Below, piece after piece: positions 1-8,662 of a stretch of DNA of 33,732 nucleotides. Positions within the stretch are counted from its first letter, which is position 1. Each line of letters starts with the position of its first letter. Below the pieces are notes generated by a model that was not told the origin of the DNA, ran no database searches, and saw nothing but the letters and a program-made list of their open reading frames with translations. The DNA comes from Bacillota bacterium (GTDB taxonomy: Bacteria; Bacillota; JACPQU01), in contig JACPQU010000002.1 of assembly GCA_016190305.1 (NCBI GenBank), positions 1 to 33,732 of the forward strand, read 5' to 3'. A program made the position numbers and the translations under genes.

Positions 1-860
1 TAGGAGATCAGCTTCTCCGCAGAATTCTTCCGGGCCGTTGTTTTTAAGATCCCGGCTCCGGCTACGTTGATCAGGGCTCCCAGATCTCCGCCCTGTGGAT
101 AGTAGTTCTTGGCGGCGAGGTTGCCTCCCTGCTGTTTCCGGACGTTGAAGAGATAGTAGTGATTCACGAAACCGGCGTCAATTTCGCCCTTGGCGGCGGC
201 TTCGACGATGGGAGTGTTCTTTGGATAGACACGGGGGTTGTTTGCTTGGATCCCCTTCAACCATTGCATGGTCGCTTCTTCTCCCAGTTTGACCCGCATC
301 CCGGTGATGAAGGCCTGGAAAGAAGCGTTGGTGGGTGCCCAGCCCAGACGGTCCTTCCACTTGGGGTCGGTGAACCCAAGGATAGACGCGGGCAAATCAG
401 ACTCTTTCAGCTTCTCCGTGTTATAAACCACCACGCGGGCCCGACCGGAGATACCGACCCAAAGGCTGTCAGGTGAACGGAATCGAGTTTCAACCTTATC
501 CAGGATCCCGGATGGGAGCTTGGTCAGGAAGCCCTTGCCGGCCACCGCACCGAGGGCTCCGGAGTCTTGCGCAAAAAAGACATCCGCGGGGCTGTTCTTG
601 CCTTCCTCCAGGATCGTTGCCGCCAGTTCAGCGGAGTCCCCGTAACGAACCTGAACCTTGATTCCGGTGTCCTTTTCAAAACTCTTCAGAATGGGTGCGA
701 CCAGCGACTCGCTTCGTCCGGAGTAGACGGTTACCGTGCCATCGTCCTTCCCCTTGGAACCGGTGCTGCAGGCGCTCAAGGCCAGGGCCAGGGCCAGCAA
801 CAGGATTATCCCGGTTTGGATGAGGCGACGGCCGGTCAGGGTGGAACACCTTTCTTGCAT
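1..860 (-). CDS. Fe3+ ABC transporter substrate-binding lipoprotein (FutA/FbpA-like), 3' end beyond window
   Basis: Own translation from ATG at 860: MQERCSTLTGRRLIQTGIILLLALALALSACSTGSKGKDDGTVTVYSGRSESLVAPILKSFEKDTGIKVQVRYGDSAELAATILEEG...; lipobox LSAC, and YSGRSESL...NHYY typical of iron(III)-binding periplasmic proteins. Missing from the ORF track because no stop lies inside the window. Confidence 0.88.
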   Translation of the reverse strand, partial: MQERCSTLTGRRLIQTGIILLLALALALSACSTGSKGKDDGTVTVYSGRSESLVAPILKSFEKDTGIKVQVRYGDSAELAATILEEGKNSPADVFFAQDSGALGAVAGKGFLTKLPSGILDKVETRFRSPDSLWVGISGRARVVVYNTEKLKESDLPASILGFTDPKWKDRLGWAPTNASFQAFITGMRVKLGEEATMQWLKGIQANNPRVYPKNTPIVEAAAKGEIDAGFVNHYYLFNVRKQQGGNLAAKNYYPQGGDLGALINVAGAGILKTTARKNSAEKLIS

Positions 861-1037
861 TGATCGTTTCCCGCCTTTCTTCATCGAGGATATAATCTTC
901 AAAGCTTAAGGATTGCATTGTACACGTTCATTTTCCTAATAAACCGATTCACCCGACTGCCGGTATGACTTAGTTCCCAGGGCAAGCTCCTTTTAAGGGA
1001 TAACCCCGTTACGGTCAATGGGTAAAACCGGGGATAT

Positions 1038-1056
1038 GAGAATGAATATCACTCTC
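1038..1056. promoter_or_regulatory. Candidate Fur box upstream of the iron-binding lipoprotein gene
   Basis: GAGAATGAATATCACTCTC matches the classic Fur consensus GATAATGATWATCATTATC at 15/19 positions by hand alignment; about 180 bp upstream of the start at 860. Confidence 0.5.
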
Positions 1057-1227
1057 AACCTCTATTTAATAATAAGTCTTTCGAAGTGTCAATAGGCATT
1101 CTCGGTTTTTCATGCTTGGTGTTGAAAAGACATGGAAGATGAAATCGGAAACGTGGATTAATAAAACGACTCTAACGCTGACGCTGGTTGATAATCCCCT
1201 GCAGATCAAACTTCGCTTTACAGGATA

Positions 1228-1254
1228 GAGCCAAGGTCAGAACGACCCTGGCTC
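1228..1254 (-). terminator. Hairpin at the end of ndk, possible terminator
   Basis: GAGCCAAGGTC-AGAAC-GACCCTGGCTC, 11-bp stem with one wobble; weak T-tract. Confidence 0.35.
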
Positions 1255-1708
1255 AAACCTTGGGGTAAATCCAGGTCTCGATAGAACGGCTATACTCCAC
1301 ACACTCGTTTTCGCTGAAAAAGATCCGCATTTCGATCTCTGCCCGGCCCGGTGAGTCCGAAGCATGGATGACGTTTCGATCCACGGCGATTCCCAGATCT
1401 CCCCGGATGGTCCCCGGCGCGGCTTCCTTGGGGTTGGTGGCGCCGTTCATAGCCCGAACCAGGGAAACCGCACCCTGCCCTTCCAAGACCATGGCCACGA
1501 CCGGTCCGGAGGTGATGTAGGAAAGAAGCGGCTCGTAGAAAGGCTTACCGACATGTTCCGCATATAAGTTCTCGGCGGTCGCGGCTTCGATCTTGATCAG
1601 CTTCAAGGCCACGATCTTCAGACCGCGATCCTCAAATCGTGAAATAATCCGGCCGACCAGACCCCGCTGCACGGAATCAGGTTTGATCATTACGAATGTT
1701 CGCTCCAA
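1253..1708 (-). CDS. ndk: Nucleoside diphosphate kinase
   Basis: LERTFVMIKPDSVQRGLVGRIISRFE...GTIRGDLGIAVDRNVIHASDSPGRAEIEM; catalytic NVIHASDS motif. TTG start at 1708 preceded by GGAGGAGG; the longer ORF to 1888 is an N-terminal overextension. Confidence 0.95.
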   Translation of the reverse strand: MERTFVMIKPDSVQRGLVGRIISRFEDRGLKIVALKLIKIEAATAENLYAEHVGKPFYEPLLSYITSGPVVAMVLEGQGAVSLVRAMNGATNPKEAAPGTIRGDLGIAVDRNVIHASDSPGRAEIEMRIFFSENECVEYSRSIETWIYPKV

Positions 1709-1862
1709 GTATCGGCCTCCTCCGGCAAAGTAGGTAAGACTGTTGAACCCTTTGAGAATTGGAGCCATCCGAATGGTTCGGCCCCCGGATTGCCGACTGT
1801 GTCGGCCGGGATATCCGGGGGCCGGTGTGAAACCCACATAATAACCGAGTCGATGGCCGGGT

Positions 1863-2240
1863 TCAGGCCGTGACGGCTTGAGCGACAATCGACTCCACGA
1901 GGCCTCGTTTCACCTCTTGGGCGGACATCTCCTCGGACATGAATCTCTCGGCCACGTAACGGCATGCTTTCCAAGGATCCACTTTTTCCCCGCACGTAAA
2001 AACATCCAGGGCCGCATATCTTAACTCGGGCCAGGTATGGATGGCCAGGTGCGATTCAGAGATTACCACTACACCGCTGACACCATGCGGACTGAATCGG
2101 TGGAAGACAACTTCCCGGACCTCCGCACCTGCTTCCAGAGCGGCATTCACCATAATCCGTTTGATGCTCTCGATATCATCGAGAATGGGCGCTTGGCAGC
2201 GGTAAATCTCCGCCAGAATCTGACGGCCCAGTGCCTGCAT
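1863..2240 (-). CDS. speD: S-adenosylmethionine decarboxylase proenzyme
   Basis: Conserved SESHLAIHTWPE self-processing region, FTCGEKVDPWKA, about 125 aa bacterial short form. Confidence 0.95.
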   Translation of the reverse strand: MQALGRQILAEIYRCQAPILDDIESIKRIMVNAALEAGAEVREVVFHRFSPHGVSGVVVISESHLAIHTWPELRYAALDVFTCGEKVDPWKACRYVAERFMSEEMSAQEVKRGLVESIVAQAVTA

Positions 2241-2307
2241 TTATCATTCCTCCTTCTGGAAACCCCCAAAAAATCACAATGACATTGTAACAGAAAGGGT
2301 CTTGATG

Positions 2308-2739
2308 TCAATTCTCGATCTGACCCCGGATGGCTTCCAGCATGGCTTCGCTGTTTTCTTTTACCTTCTTCTTGAGGATGGGATGGAGCAGCGGCGCGAG
2401 CATCGGAACCCCGAACTCGAAGTCGACGGTAAGGGTTACCCGGACCGTCTCTCCCTCGGGTTCGATGCGCCAAAATCCTTCGAACTTCTTCAAATCACCG
2501 GAGAGCAGGCGGTACTGGATCACCCGTTCACCGTCATTGAATTCATCCCGTTCGGTCCACTTGATTTTCCGGCCGTCGATGCTGGTCAACCAGTCGGTGA
2601 CGGTCCAGCCTTCTCCCGAATCAGTGATCCGGACACTTACGACGTCCTTCATGAACTTGGGATAGCTCTCCATATCCCTGACCGTGGCGTAGATGCGGTC
2701 CGGGTCACCCTTCATCAGCGTGGAAACCTCGACGTACGG
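2308..2739 (-). CDS. SRPBCC / aromatase-cyclase-like (START-like) protein
   Basis: MPYVEVSTLMKGDPDRIYATVRDMESYPKFMKDVVSVRI...; typical polyketide cyclase/SRPBCC pattern. Start chosen at the internal MPYVEV. Confidence 0.75.
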   Translation of the reverse strand, partial: PYVEVSTLMKGDPDRIYATVRDMESYPKFMKDVVSVRITDSGEGWTVTDWLTSIDGRKIKWTERDEFNDGERVIQYRLLSGDLKKFEGFWRIEPEGETVRVTLTVDFEFGVPMLAPLLHPILKKKVKENSEAMLEAIRGQIEN

Positions 2740-2938
2740 CATCGGACTTACCCCCTTTATCAGGCTGTACAATAAACGAAATCCAGATAAATAAACGAAA
2801 TACCAGACTTTGTTCGTGTATCTTCTGACTGTATATCTTTACATTGCATAACTTCAAATTTCAACGCTTCCCAGGCCTCGGCCCGTTTCCAAGCGCAGTT
2901 CGGTATCTTGACCCGCCATTCCCGGGTTCCACTCGTTC

Positions 2939-4213
2939 CTACAACTCGTCGATTACCTCCGCGGTGGAAGCGACCGCCTCGGAGAAAACCTCTATTGCCC
3001 TGGAGAGCTGCTCCCTGGTGATGACCAGTGGCGGTTCCAACCTGATGACCGTGGGATTGTTCAGGGTGTAAAAGGCCAGCACACGACGGCCAATGACCTC
3101 GGCGATGATCATTCCGCCAGCACCCGCTTTGGTTACCTCGAGCCCCACCAGGAGCCCGCGGCCGCGAACTTCTTTAATGACGGACGGATAGCGGGCCTGA
3201 AGGGCACGCAGTTCGTCCAGGAGGATCTTTCCGAGCTCCGCGGACCGTTCGGAAAGCCCTTCTTCAAGCACCACCTGGATGGCGGCAATCCCCGCAGTAC
3301 AAGCGAGGGGGTTCCCACCGAAGGTGGAAGTGTGGAGCAACGGAGCGGAAATAAATTTCTCCCATAGGGATGGCCTTGCGATGAAGGCCCCGACCGGCAT
3401 CACACCACCGCCCAAGGTCTTGCCGAGACACATGATATCCGGAGTCACACCGTAATGATCGCAAGCGAAGAGGCTCCCGGTCCGTCCGAAACCGGTCTGG
3501 ATCTCATCGGCGATCAAGAGGGCTCCCCTCTCATCGCATCGTTCACGCAGTCCAGGCAGGTAGTCATCCGGAGGGATGAAGACGCCTCCCTCGGCTTGGA
3601 TAGGCTCGATGATTACCGCTGCCGTGTCTGAACCGACGGCTTTTTCGGCCGCTTCCAGATCTCCGAAGGGGACATGGGTGAAACCCGGCAGGAGGGGTTC
3701 GAAGGGCTCCTTATAGACCTCCCTCCCGCTGGCGCTAAGGGCTCCAAGGGTCTTGCCGTGGAAGGCCCCGATCGTGGAGACAAAACCCTTTCTTCCGGTC
3801 GCCAGTCGAGCCAGCTTGAGGGCGCCTTCAACCGCCTCGGCCCCGCTGTTGCAGATGAAGGAGTATTGCAAGTCACCAGGCGTGATCCGTGCCAGGAGTT
3901 CGGAGAGATCAGCCATGGGCCTGGAAAACATGGCTCGGGAGGAAAGGGGCATCCGCTCCAGTTGCTCCCTCACCGCCTGGATCACCTTGGGATGAGCGTG
4001 TCCAGTTCCGAAAGCCCCCATGAGCCCCAGGCAATCAAGGTATTCCTCGCCCCGCACGTCGCGGACGATGCAGCCGTGGGCCTCCCATTCCGCTGTTTCG
4101 AGGCCCATGATCCGGAGAAGCCTCGCCATGGCAGGATTAACATACTTCTCGTACTTGGCCACCGTCTCCGCAATAAATTCGTCCACAGATAACCCAGTAC
4201 TGCCGGATTCCAT
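2939..4213 (-). CDS. Class III aminotransferase, putrescine/acetylornithine-like (PLP-dependent)
   Basis: CNSGAEAVEGALKLAR, IIEPIQAEGGV, LLIADEIQTGFGRTG, CLGKTLGGGVMPVGA (PLP lysine). ATG at 4213 (MESGSTGLSVDEFIAE); the ORF to 4507 is overextended. Putrescine specificity is inference, from similarity and proximity to speD. Confidence 0.88.
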   Translation of the reverse strand: MESGSTGLSVDEFIAETVAKYEKYVNPAMARLLRIMGLETAEWEAHGCIVRDVRGEEYLDCLGLMGAFGTGHAHPKVIQAVREQLERMPLSSRAMFSRPMADLSELLARITPGDLQYSFICNSGAEAVEGALKLARLATGRKGFVSTIGAFHGKTLGALSASGREVYKEPFEPLLPGFTHVPFGDLEAAEKAVGSDTAAVIIEPIQAEGGVFIPPDDYLPGLRERCDERGALLIADEIQTGFGRTGSLFACDHYGVTPDIMCLGKTLGGGVMPVGAFIARPSLWEKFISAPLLHTSTFGGNPLACTAGIAAIQVVLEEGLSERSAELGKILLDELRALQARYPSVIKEVRGRGLLVGLEVTKAGAGGMIIAEVIGRRVLAFYTLNNPTVIRLEPPLVITREQLSRAIEVFSEAVASTAEVIDEL

Positions 4214-4430
4214 AGCCCGCCCCCCGGGACAAGATTTTCTCGAGACTCCTGAACGAATGAACATCCTTGAACGAATGGATATCTTGGCATGAAAACGCGG
4301 CGCTTTATTCTCCACCCGCGCTGGAAATCCCTTGCTTAGCCGGCCAGGGCGGATCCGGGCGACCATGCCGAAAGTCCTGCGGATCGGATAGCAGTAGATT
4401 AAAAATGGATGATTCTCTTCTGAAGGCACC

Positions 4431-5048
4431 CTATCGGTTTCGGGGACGGATGGAGGTCGAACCCTCAACCGGGAGCAATCCGCCTCGCTCCACGGCAAGG
4501 GAGACATTCAAGATCCCGGATGGTCCGAAGTCGGCATGGAAAGCCGAAGCCGACTCCAGCAGGGGCACACCGCCGGAGGGCATCACTGAAAGGGAACCTC
4601 CTCCGTCGGGCTCCACCCTCCGAAAGATTGAAGATCCGATTCTATAATAGGTGACCACTTTTCCCGCGGACCGGAAGGCCAACCCTTGTTCAGCCAAGGC
4701 CACCTCCGAAGCGATTCTCAGCCCAGGGATGGCATCGGCTGTACCGATTCGGGAACCGTCGATCATCTCCGCGAGTAACTGGCGAACTTCCCTGGAGCTT
4801 TCGTTCTCCAGCCGTCCTTGCTTTTCTAGCCTGTTTCCATCTCTCATAAAAGAAATAACCAAACCGAAAACCGAAATGGTCAACGCTGCAGCGATGAGCA
4901 GTTCCAGCACGGACATTCCCCGTTGGCCAACGAACCCGTGGGCCGGCTCGTGGGGTTCAACGGAGGGTACTTCCCCTATTCGGCCCAAATCCTTCCGCCT
5001 CCCTGCCGAATGTTGCTCGACCAAACCAACGTTACGGCCCGTTTTCAA
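4431..5048 (-). CDS. Minor prepilin-like protein (type IV pilin N-methylation motif)
   Basis: QRG-MSVLELLIAAALTISVFGLVISFM: prepilin peptidase site with Glu5 and hydrophobic helix. Confidence 0.75.
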   Translation of the reverse strand: MKTGRNVGLVEQHSAGRRKDLGRIGEVPSVEPHEPAHGFVGQRGMSVLELLIAAALTISVFGLVISFMRDGNRLEKQGRLENESSREVRQLLAEMIDGSRIGTADAIPGLRIASEVALAEQGLAFRSAGKVVTYYRIGSSIFRRVEPDGGGSLSVMPSGGVPLLESASAFHADFGPSGILNVSLAVERGGLLPVEGSTSIRPRNR

Positions 5049-5463
5049 AAATCAGGAACGAACTTTCCGCCAGCGGTTTACCTCCGCTTCGACCAGCGGG
5101 ATAGATCCGTACCTCCACTCGTTTCACCCTTGGTTGGCCGTATTGATCGGGCATCTCCGCCAACAGGGTGACCTCCTGTTTCATTTCAAAACCGGGATGG
5201 TAAGACGGTGATGAGGATACACCCGGGGCCAGGGAGTCGTAGGGGGCCGCCTTGGCCTCCTCGGCAGCCCTTCGCCATAGGTTTGCTGCCTGCATCACCC
5301 TTCTCGCCGTTACGGTCCCATGCAGGCCTGCCTTAATTGCGTCAAAGGTAGGGAAAAGGACGGCTGCGATGACGGCGACGGCGATCAGCACCTCTACGAG
5401 GGCCGTTCCGTTTTGTCTGTTATTCCGGTTTTGCCTGCCCATCTCAGTCCACTCAGGTGTCAT
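5032..5463 (-). CDS. Minor prepilin-like protein (PilV-like)
   Basis: NG-TALVEVLIAVAVIAAVLFPTFDAIKAG: prepilin motif; overlaps the next gene. Confidence 0.75.
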   Translation of the reverse strand: MTPEWTEMGRQNRNNRQNGTALVEVLIAVAVIAAVLFPTFDAIKAGLHGTVTARRVMQAANLWRRAAEEAKAAPYDSLAPGVSSSPSYHPGFEMKQEVTLLAEMPDQYGQPRVKRVEVRIYPAGRSGGKPLAESSFLIFENGP

Positions 5464-5466
5464 GCG

Positions 5467-6429
5467 TTACTCCCAACTCCCCGGGTTCGCGATCCAGTCG
5501 AGTTCGGTTCCGGGAGGGTAACCGACTAAGGCAAGATCTGAATCGTAGGTGACCGAGGCGCCACCAGAAAGATTCACCGAAGAGCCGACCAGCGAACCGG
5601 TGACCGTTTGGCTCCCAACCACATCGATGTCGGCGCTGGGCGCATAGATGCCGCCGTAGAAAGCCCCGCCTCCCCGCAGATCGATCTCTACATCGGTATT
5701 ATCAGTAGGCACGAAGATGATCAGGTTCTCAGCCTGGAGGGTTGTGTTGATGATCCCAGTCCCCGTAATCTTGATATCACCCGCGATGTAAAGAGTTGTC
5801 CGCCCGGTCAGGATCAGGTTTCCGTTACCTGCCGAATCGATCTGATCATATAGGTAGGTTCCAGGTGTGATGGTTACATCCGTATCCCTGATCAGGAGTT
5901 GGCCGCTGCTCGCCAAGCCGGTGGGAAGGATGATGCGAGGATCGATAACCCCGCCGGACTCCACAAGGGCGCCCGGGAAAGGCAGCCCTTCTTCGGGTGA
6001 ACTGGTGATCTTCACCCTGCGGGTGGATCTGCCCACGGTGCCCTCAGAAACCAGGTGCTTCAGGTTTTCATTTCCGGGTTCATCCCAGACCCAGACCCGA
6101 TAACCGGCCGAGTCTCCAAGAAGCCCAGTGACACTGTTGAACGAAGGATCCTCGCCTGGATGAGTCCGCCCGGGTATCTGCTCGGAAGATCGGTATTTTA
6201 ATCGATACAGGGCTTCGGACAGCCCGGATTCGGCGGCATAAACGGCCGTTACCCGATCCCGCACCGTATTCTGAACCCGAAGAGAAGCGCCGCCGAGGGA
6301 TACGGCCGCCCCCGCGAGGGTCATGAGCACGAGGCCGCCCCAGAGGACAACCATTAAGACCGAGCCCGTATCCCTTCCCGCCCTGGGTCCAGCCTTCTGG
6401 ATTTGGAGGTCACCGTTCTCCATTGGCAA
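5467..6429 (-). CDS. PilX-like pilus assembly protein with a C-terminal polymer-like beta domain
   Basis: DTGSVLMVVLWGGLVLMTLAGAAVSLGGASLRVQNTVRDRVTAVYAAESGLSEALYRL (PilX N-terminal style), then LYIAGDIKITGTGIINT...GGGAFYGGIYAPSADIDVVGSQTVTGSLVG. Confidence 0.7.
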   Translation of the reverse strand: MPMENGDLQIQKAGPRAGRDTGSVLMVVLWGGLVLMTLAGAAVSLGGASLRVQNTVRDRVTAVYAAESGLSEALYRLKYRSSEQIPGRTHPGEDPSFNSVTGLLGDSAGYRVWVWDEPGNENLKHLVSEGTVGRSTRRVKITSSPEEGLPFPGALVESGGVIDPRIILPTGLASSGQLLIRDTDVTITPGTYLYDQIDSAGNGNLILTGRTTLYIAGDIKITGTGIINTTLQAENLIIFVPTDNTDVEIDLRGGGAFYGGIYAPSADIDVVGSQTVTGSLVGSSVNLSGGASVTYDSDLALVGYPPGTELDWIANPGSWE

Positions 6430-6605
6430 ATTTCACCACCTTAGATTATTCGCAGTCACCATCCGCAGCATGACCGAACACCGGCCAGATCTGGATCAAA
6501 ACAAACCCTTCTTGGAGAACAGACCGAAGGAGCCATTGGTGAAAGAGGGTGCAAACGGGCGGTGTTCAACAGCCGAAATTAGAACCTGGCGTCCGGCGCC
6601 TTGGA

Positions 6606-7403
6606 TCAGTCTTCTTCGGACTCGGATTCGGACTCGGATTCCAACCTTCGAAGCCGGGCTCGCGCCGCCACGGTTGAGACCACGATGCTGATCTCATACA
6701 GGATCCAGAGGGGTAAACCCATAACCAGTTGGGAGAAGACATCGGGCGGGGTGATCGCCGCTGCTACCACGGCGATGATCAGCAAGGCAAAACGACGTTG
6801 ACGGCGCAGGAGACCGGGTTCGATGATCCCGGCACGGGTAAGGCCCCAGGAGACCATGGGAAGCTGGAAGACAAGACCGAAAGGCACCGTCAGGGAGATC
6901 AGGAAGGAAAGGTAGTTGGCCACCGTGATCATGGGCTGGAGATCAGCGGCGGCGAAGCGGATAAAGAAATTATAGGTGACCGGGAGGGCTACCACGAACC
7001 CGAAGGTTACGCCTGCGGCGAACAGAAACGGTGCAAAGAAGAAAACGGTTGTGAGCAGCCTGCGTTCCGGTCCGCGTAAGCCCGGCCAGACGAAGACGGC
7101 GGTTTGGTGCAGGATCAAGGGAGAAGTCAGAAAAAGAGCCACCATCAGGGAAAGCTTGAGCTGGGTCATAAAGGCCTCCGCGGGAGCGGTAAAGATGAGC
7201 TTCCCCGCCGGGGCGGTGACAAAGGCCAGGATGTCGTCGGCATAACCGAAGGAGACCAGCGCCACCGCCACAATCCCGATGAGGATGACGATGATCCGTT
7301 TGCGGAGTTCTTCCAGGTGTCCGAACAAGCTCATTGGCCTGTCCGCCGGTTCACCTGTCGGGAGAACATCAGCTTTGTCCGCATTTCTTCGTTTCCAGAA
7401 CAT
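6606..7403 (-). CDS. tatC: Sec-independent protein translocase TatC
   Basis: SLFGHLEELRKRIIVILIG..., SPLILHQTAVFVWPGLRGPERR, six-TM pattern, ITPPDVFSQ; acidic ESESESESEED C-terminus. Confidence 0.95.
   Translation of the reverse strand: MFWKRRNADKADVLPTGEPADRPMSLFGHLEELRKRIIVILIGIVAVALVSFGYADDILAFVTAPAGKLIFTAPAEAFMTQLKLSLMVALFLTSPLILHQTAVFVWPGLRGPERRLLTTVFFFAPFLFAAGVTFGFVVALPVTYNFFIRFAAADLQPMITVANYLSFLISLTVPFGLVFQLPMVSWGLTRAGIIEPGLLRRQRRFALLIIAVVAAAITPPDVFSQLVMGLPLWILYEISIVVSTVAARARLRRLESESESESEED
6618..6641. repeat. 12-bp tandem duplication within the tatC 3' end
   Basis: GGACTCGGATTC x2, encoding the Glu-Ser tail. Confidence 0.9.
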
Positions 7404-7435
7404 AGGCTTGACCTCGTCCCCCCCCCTCCCACGGT

Positions 7436-8662
7436 TTACGTGGCTGCCATGCCCGGCTTACCTTGGCTGAATCGTCCCTGGACTTGTACCTCGCTGATTT
7501 CCGGATCGGTCAAGTAGCATGCCGGATCGGAAGCCCAGAAATCCCCTGTGAGCGCCTCCGCCCTGGTCCGCAGGTTGCCGTTGCAAGCCCACAGCCACGC
7601 ACAGTCCCGGCAGCGTCCCGTCAATAAGAAACGGCGGTTTCGAAGGTTCCTGAGCAGGTTATTCGACTCATCGCTCCAGATCTCCCCGAAACTGCGTTCC
7701 CGCACACAGCCCACCGGGAACCTGCGAGAAAACTGATCGGGGTATAAGTACCCATTTGGCCCGATAGAGGCGATGGCGATCCCCGAGCGGTTTCCACCGT
7801 TCCTCGCCAGGAGAGCGGTGATGGCATCCACGCGCTCTTCGGCCAGTTCCCGGGCCCGCAAAAGGATGTACGGGCCGTCGGCATGGTTGTCCACAGTGAG
7901 GACCTCCCGGAGCGTCCCACCCGGTTCAGATTCCAGAACCCACCTGATAATCTGCTCCATGACCCCTCTGGTTTCCTCCGGGAGCAGCCGGGCGGAGTGG
8001 TGATCACGCCCCCTGCCGGAAGGGACCAAATGATAAAAGCAGACTCGGGATACCCCTTCCCCGTCCGCAATTTTGAAAATGTCCTCGATTTGTTCCTTAT
8101 TGCTGGCCTGAATCGTGAAACGAACTCCCACTTTGAGTCCCGCCTTCACGCAGTTTCCAAGGCCATGCAAGGTCTCCTGAAAAGCCCCTTGACGGCCGCG
8201 GAAACGGTCGTGGCTCTCCTCAGTCCCATCCAGGCTGATGCCGACATAGGAGACGCCCTCCTCCTTCAGCTTTTCAGCCATCTTTTCGCTTAACGTGGTT
8301 CCATTGGTCGAGACGACCACCCTGATCCCGCGCCTGACAGCCCGCGAGATCAACCGGGGCAGATCAGGCCGCAGGAGCGGCTCCCCCCCGGAAAAGAGAA
8401 CCACGGGTACCCGGAAGTCGGCCAGTTGATCAACCACCCGCAGGGCTTCCCGGGTGTCCAGTTCCCCCTCCGTGGCACGGGGGACGGCTTCGGCGTAGCA
8501 ATGAACACAGGCCAGGTTGCAGGCTTCGGTCGTGTTCCAGACCACCACCGGACCCCGTTCCCCTGTAGAACCGCCAAGATCCGTCACCGGGCCGGAAGCG
8601 TATCTCAGTGAATCCCCAAAACTTTCATCGCCGCGCAGCAGCTTGGTCATGGACAGCATCAC
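7436..8662 (-). CDS. ahbC: Radical SAM protein of alternative heme biosynthesis (AhbC / NirJ1-like)
   Basis: MTKLLRGDESFGDSLRY N-terminus typical of AhbC/NirJ1; radical SAM CNLACVHC; SGGEPLL; C-terminal Cys-rich GRCRDCAWLWACNGNLR. Confidence 0.85.
   Translation of the reverse strand: MMLSMTKLLRGDESFGDSLRYASGPVTDLGGSTGERGPVVVWNTTEACNLACVHCYAEAVPRATEGELDTREALRVVDQLADFRVPVVLFSGGEPLLRPDLPRLISRAVRRGIRVVVSTNGTTLSEKMAEKLKEEGVSYVGISLDGTEESHDRFRGRQGAFQETLHGLGNCVKAGLKVGVRFTIQASNKEQIEDIFKIADGEGVSRVCFYHLVPSGRGRDHHSARLLPEETRGVMEQIIRWVLESEPGGTLREVLTVDNHADGPYILLRARELAEERVDAITALLARNGGNRSGIAIASIGPNGYLYPDQFSRRFPVGCVRERSFGEIWSDESNNLLRNLRNRRFLLTGRCRDCAWLWACNGNLRTRAEALTGDFWASDPACYLTDPEISEVQVQGRFSQGKPGMAAT

Noticed and set aside
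4214-4507. N-terminal extension of the aminotransferase ORF
   Set aside because: Sequence is not aminotransferase-like; ATG at 4213 fits the family start better.
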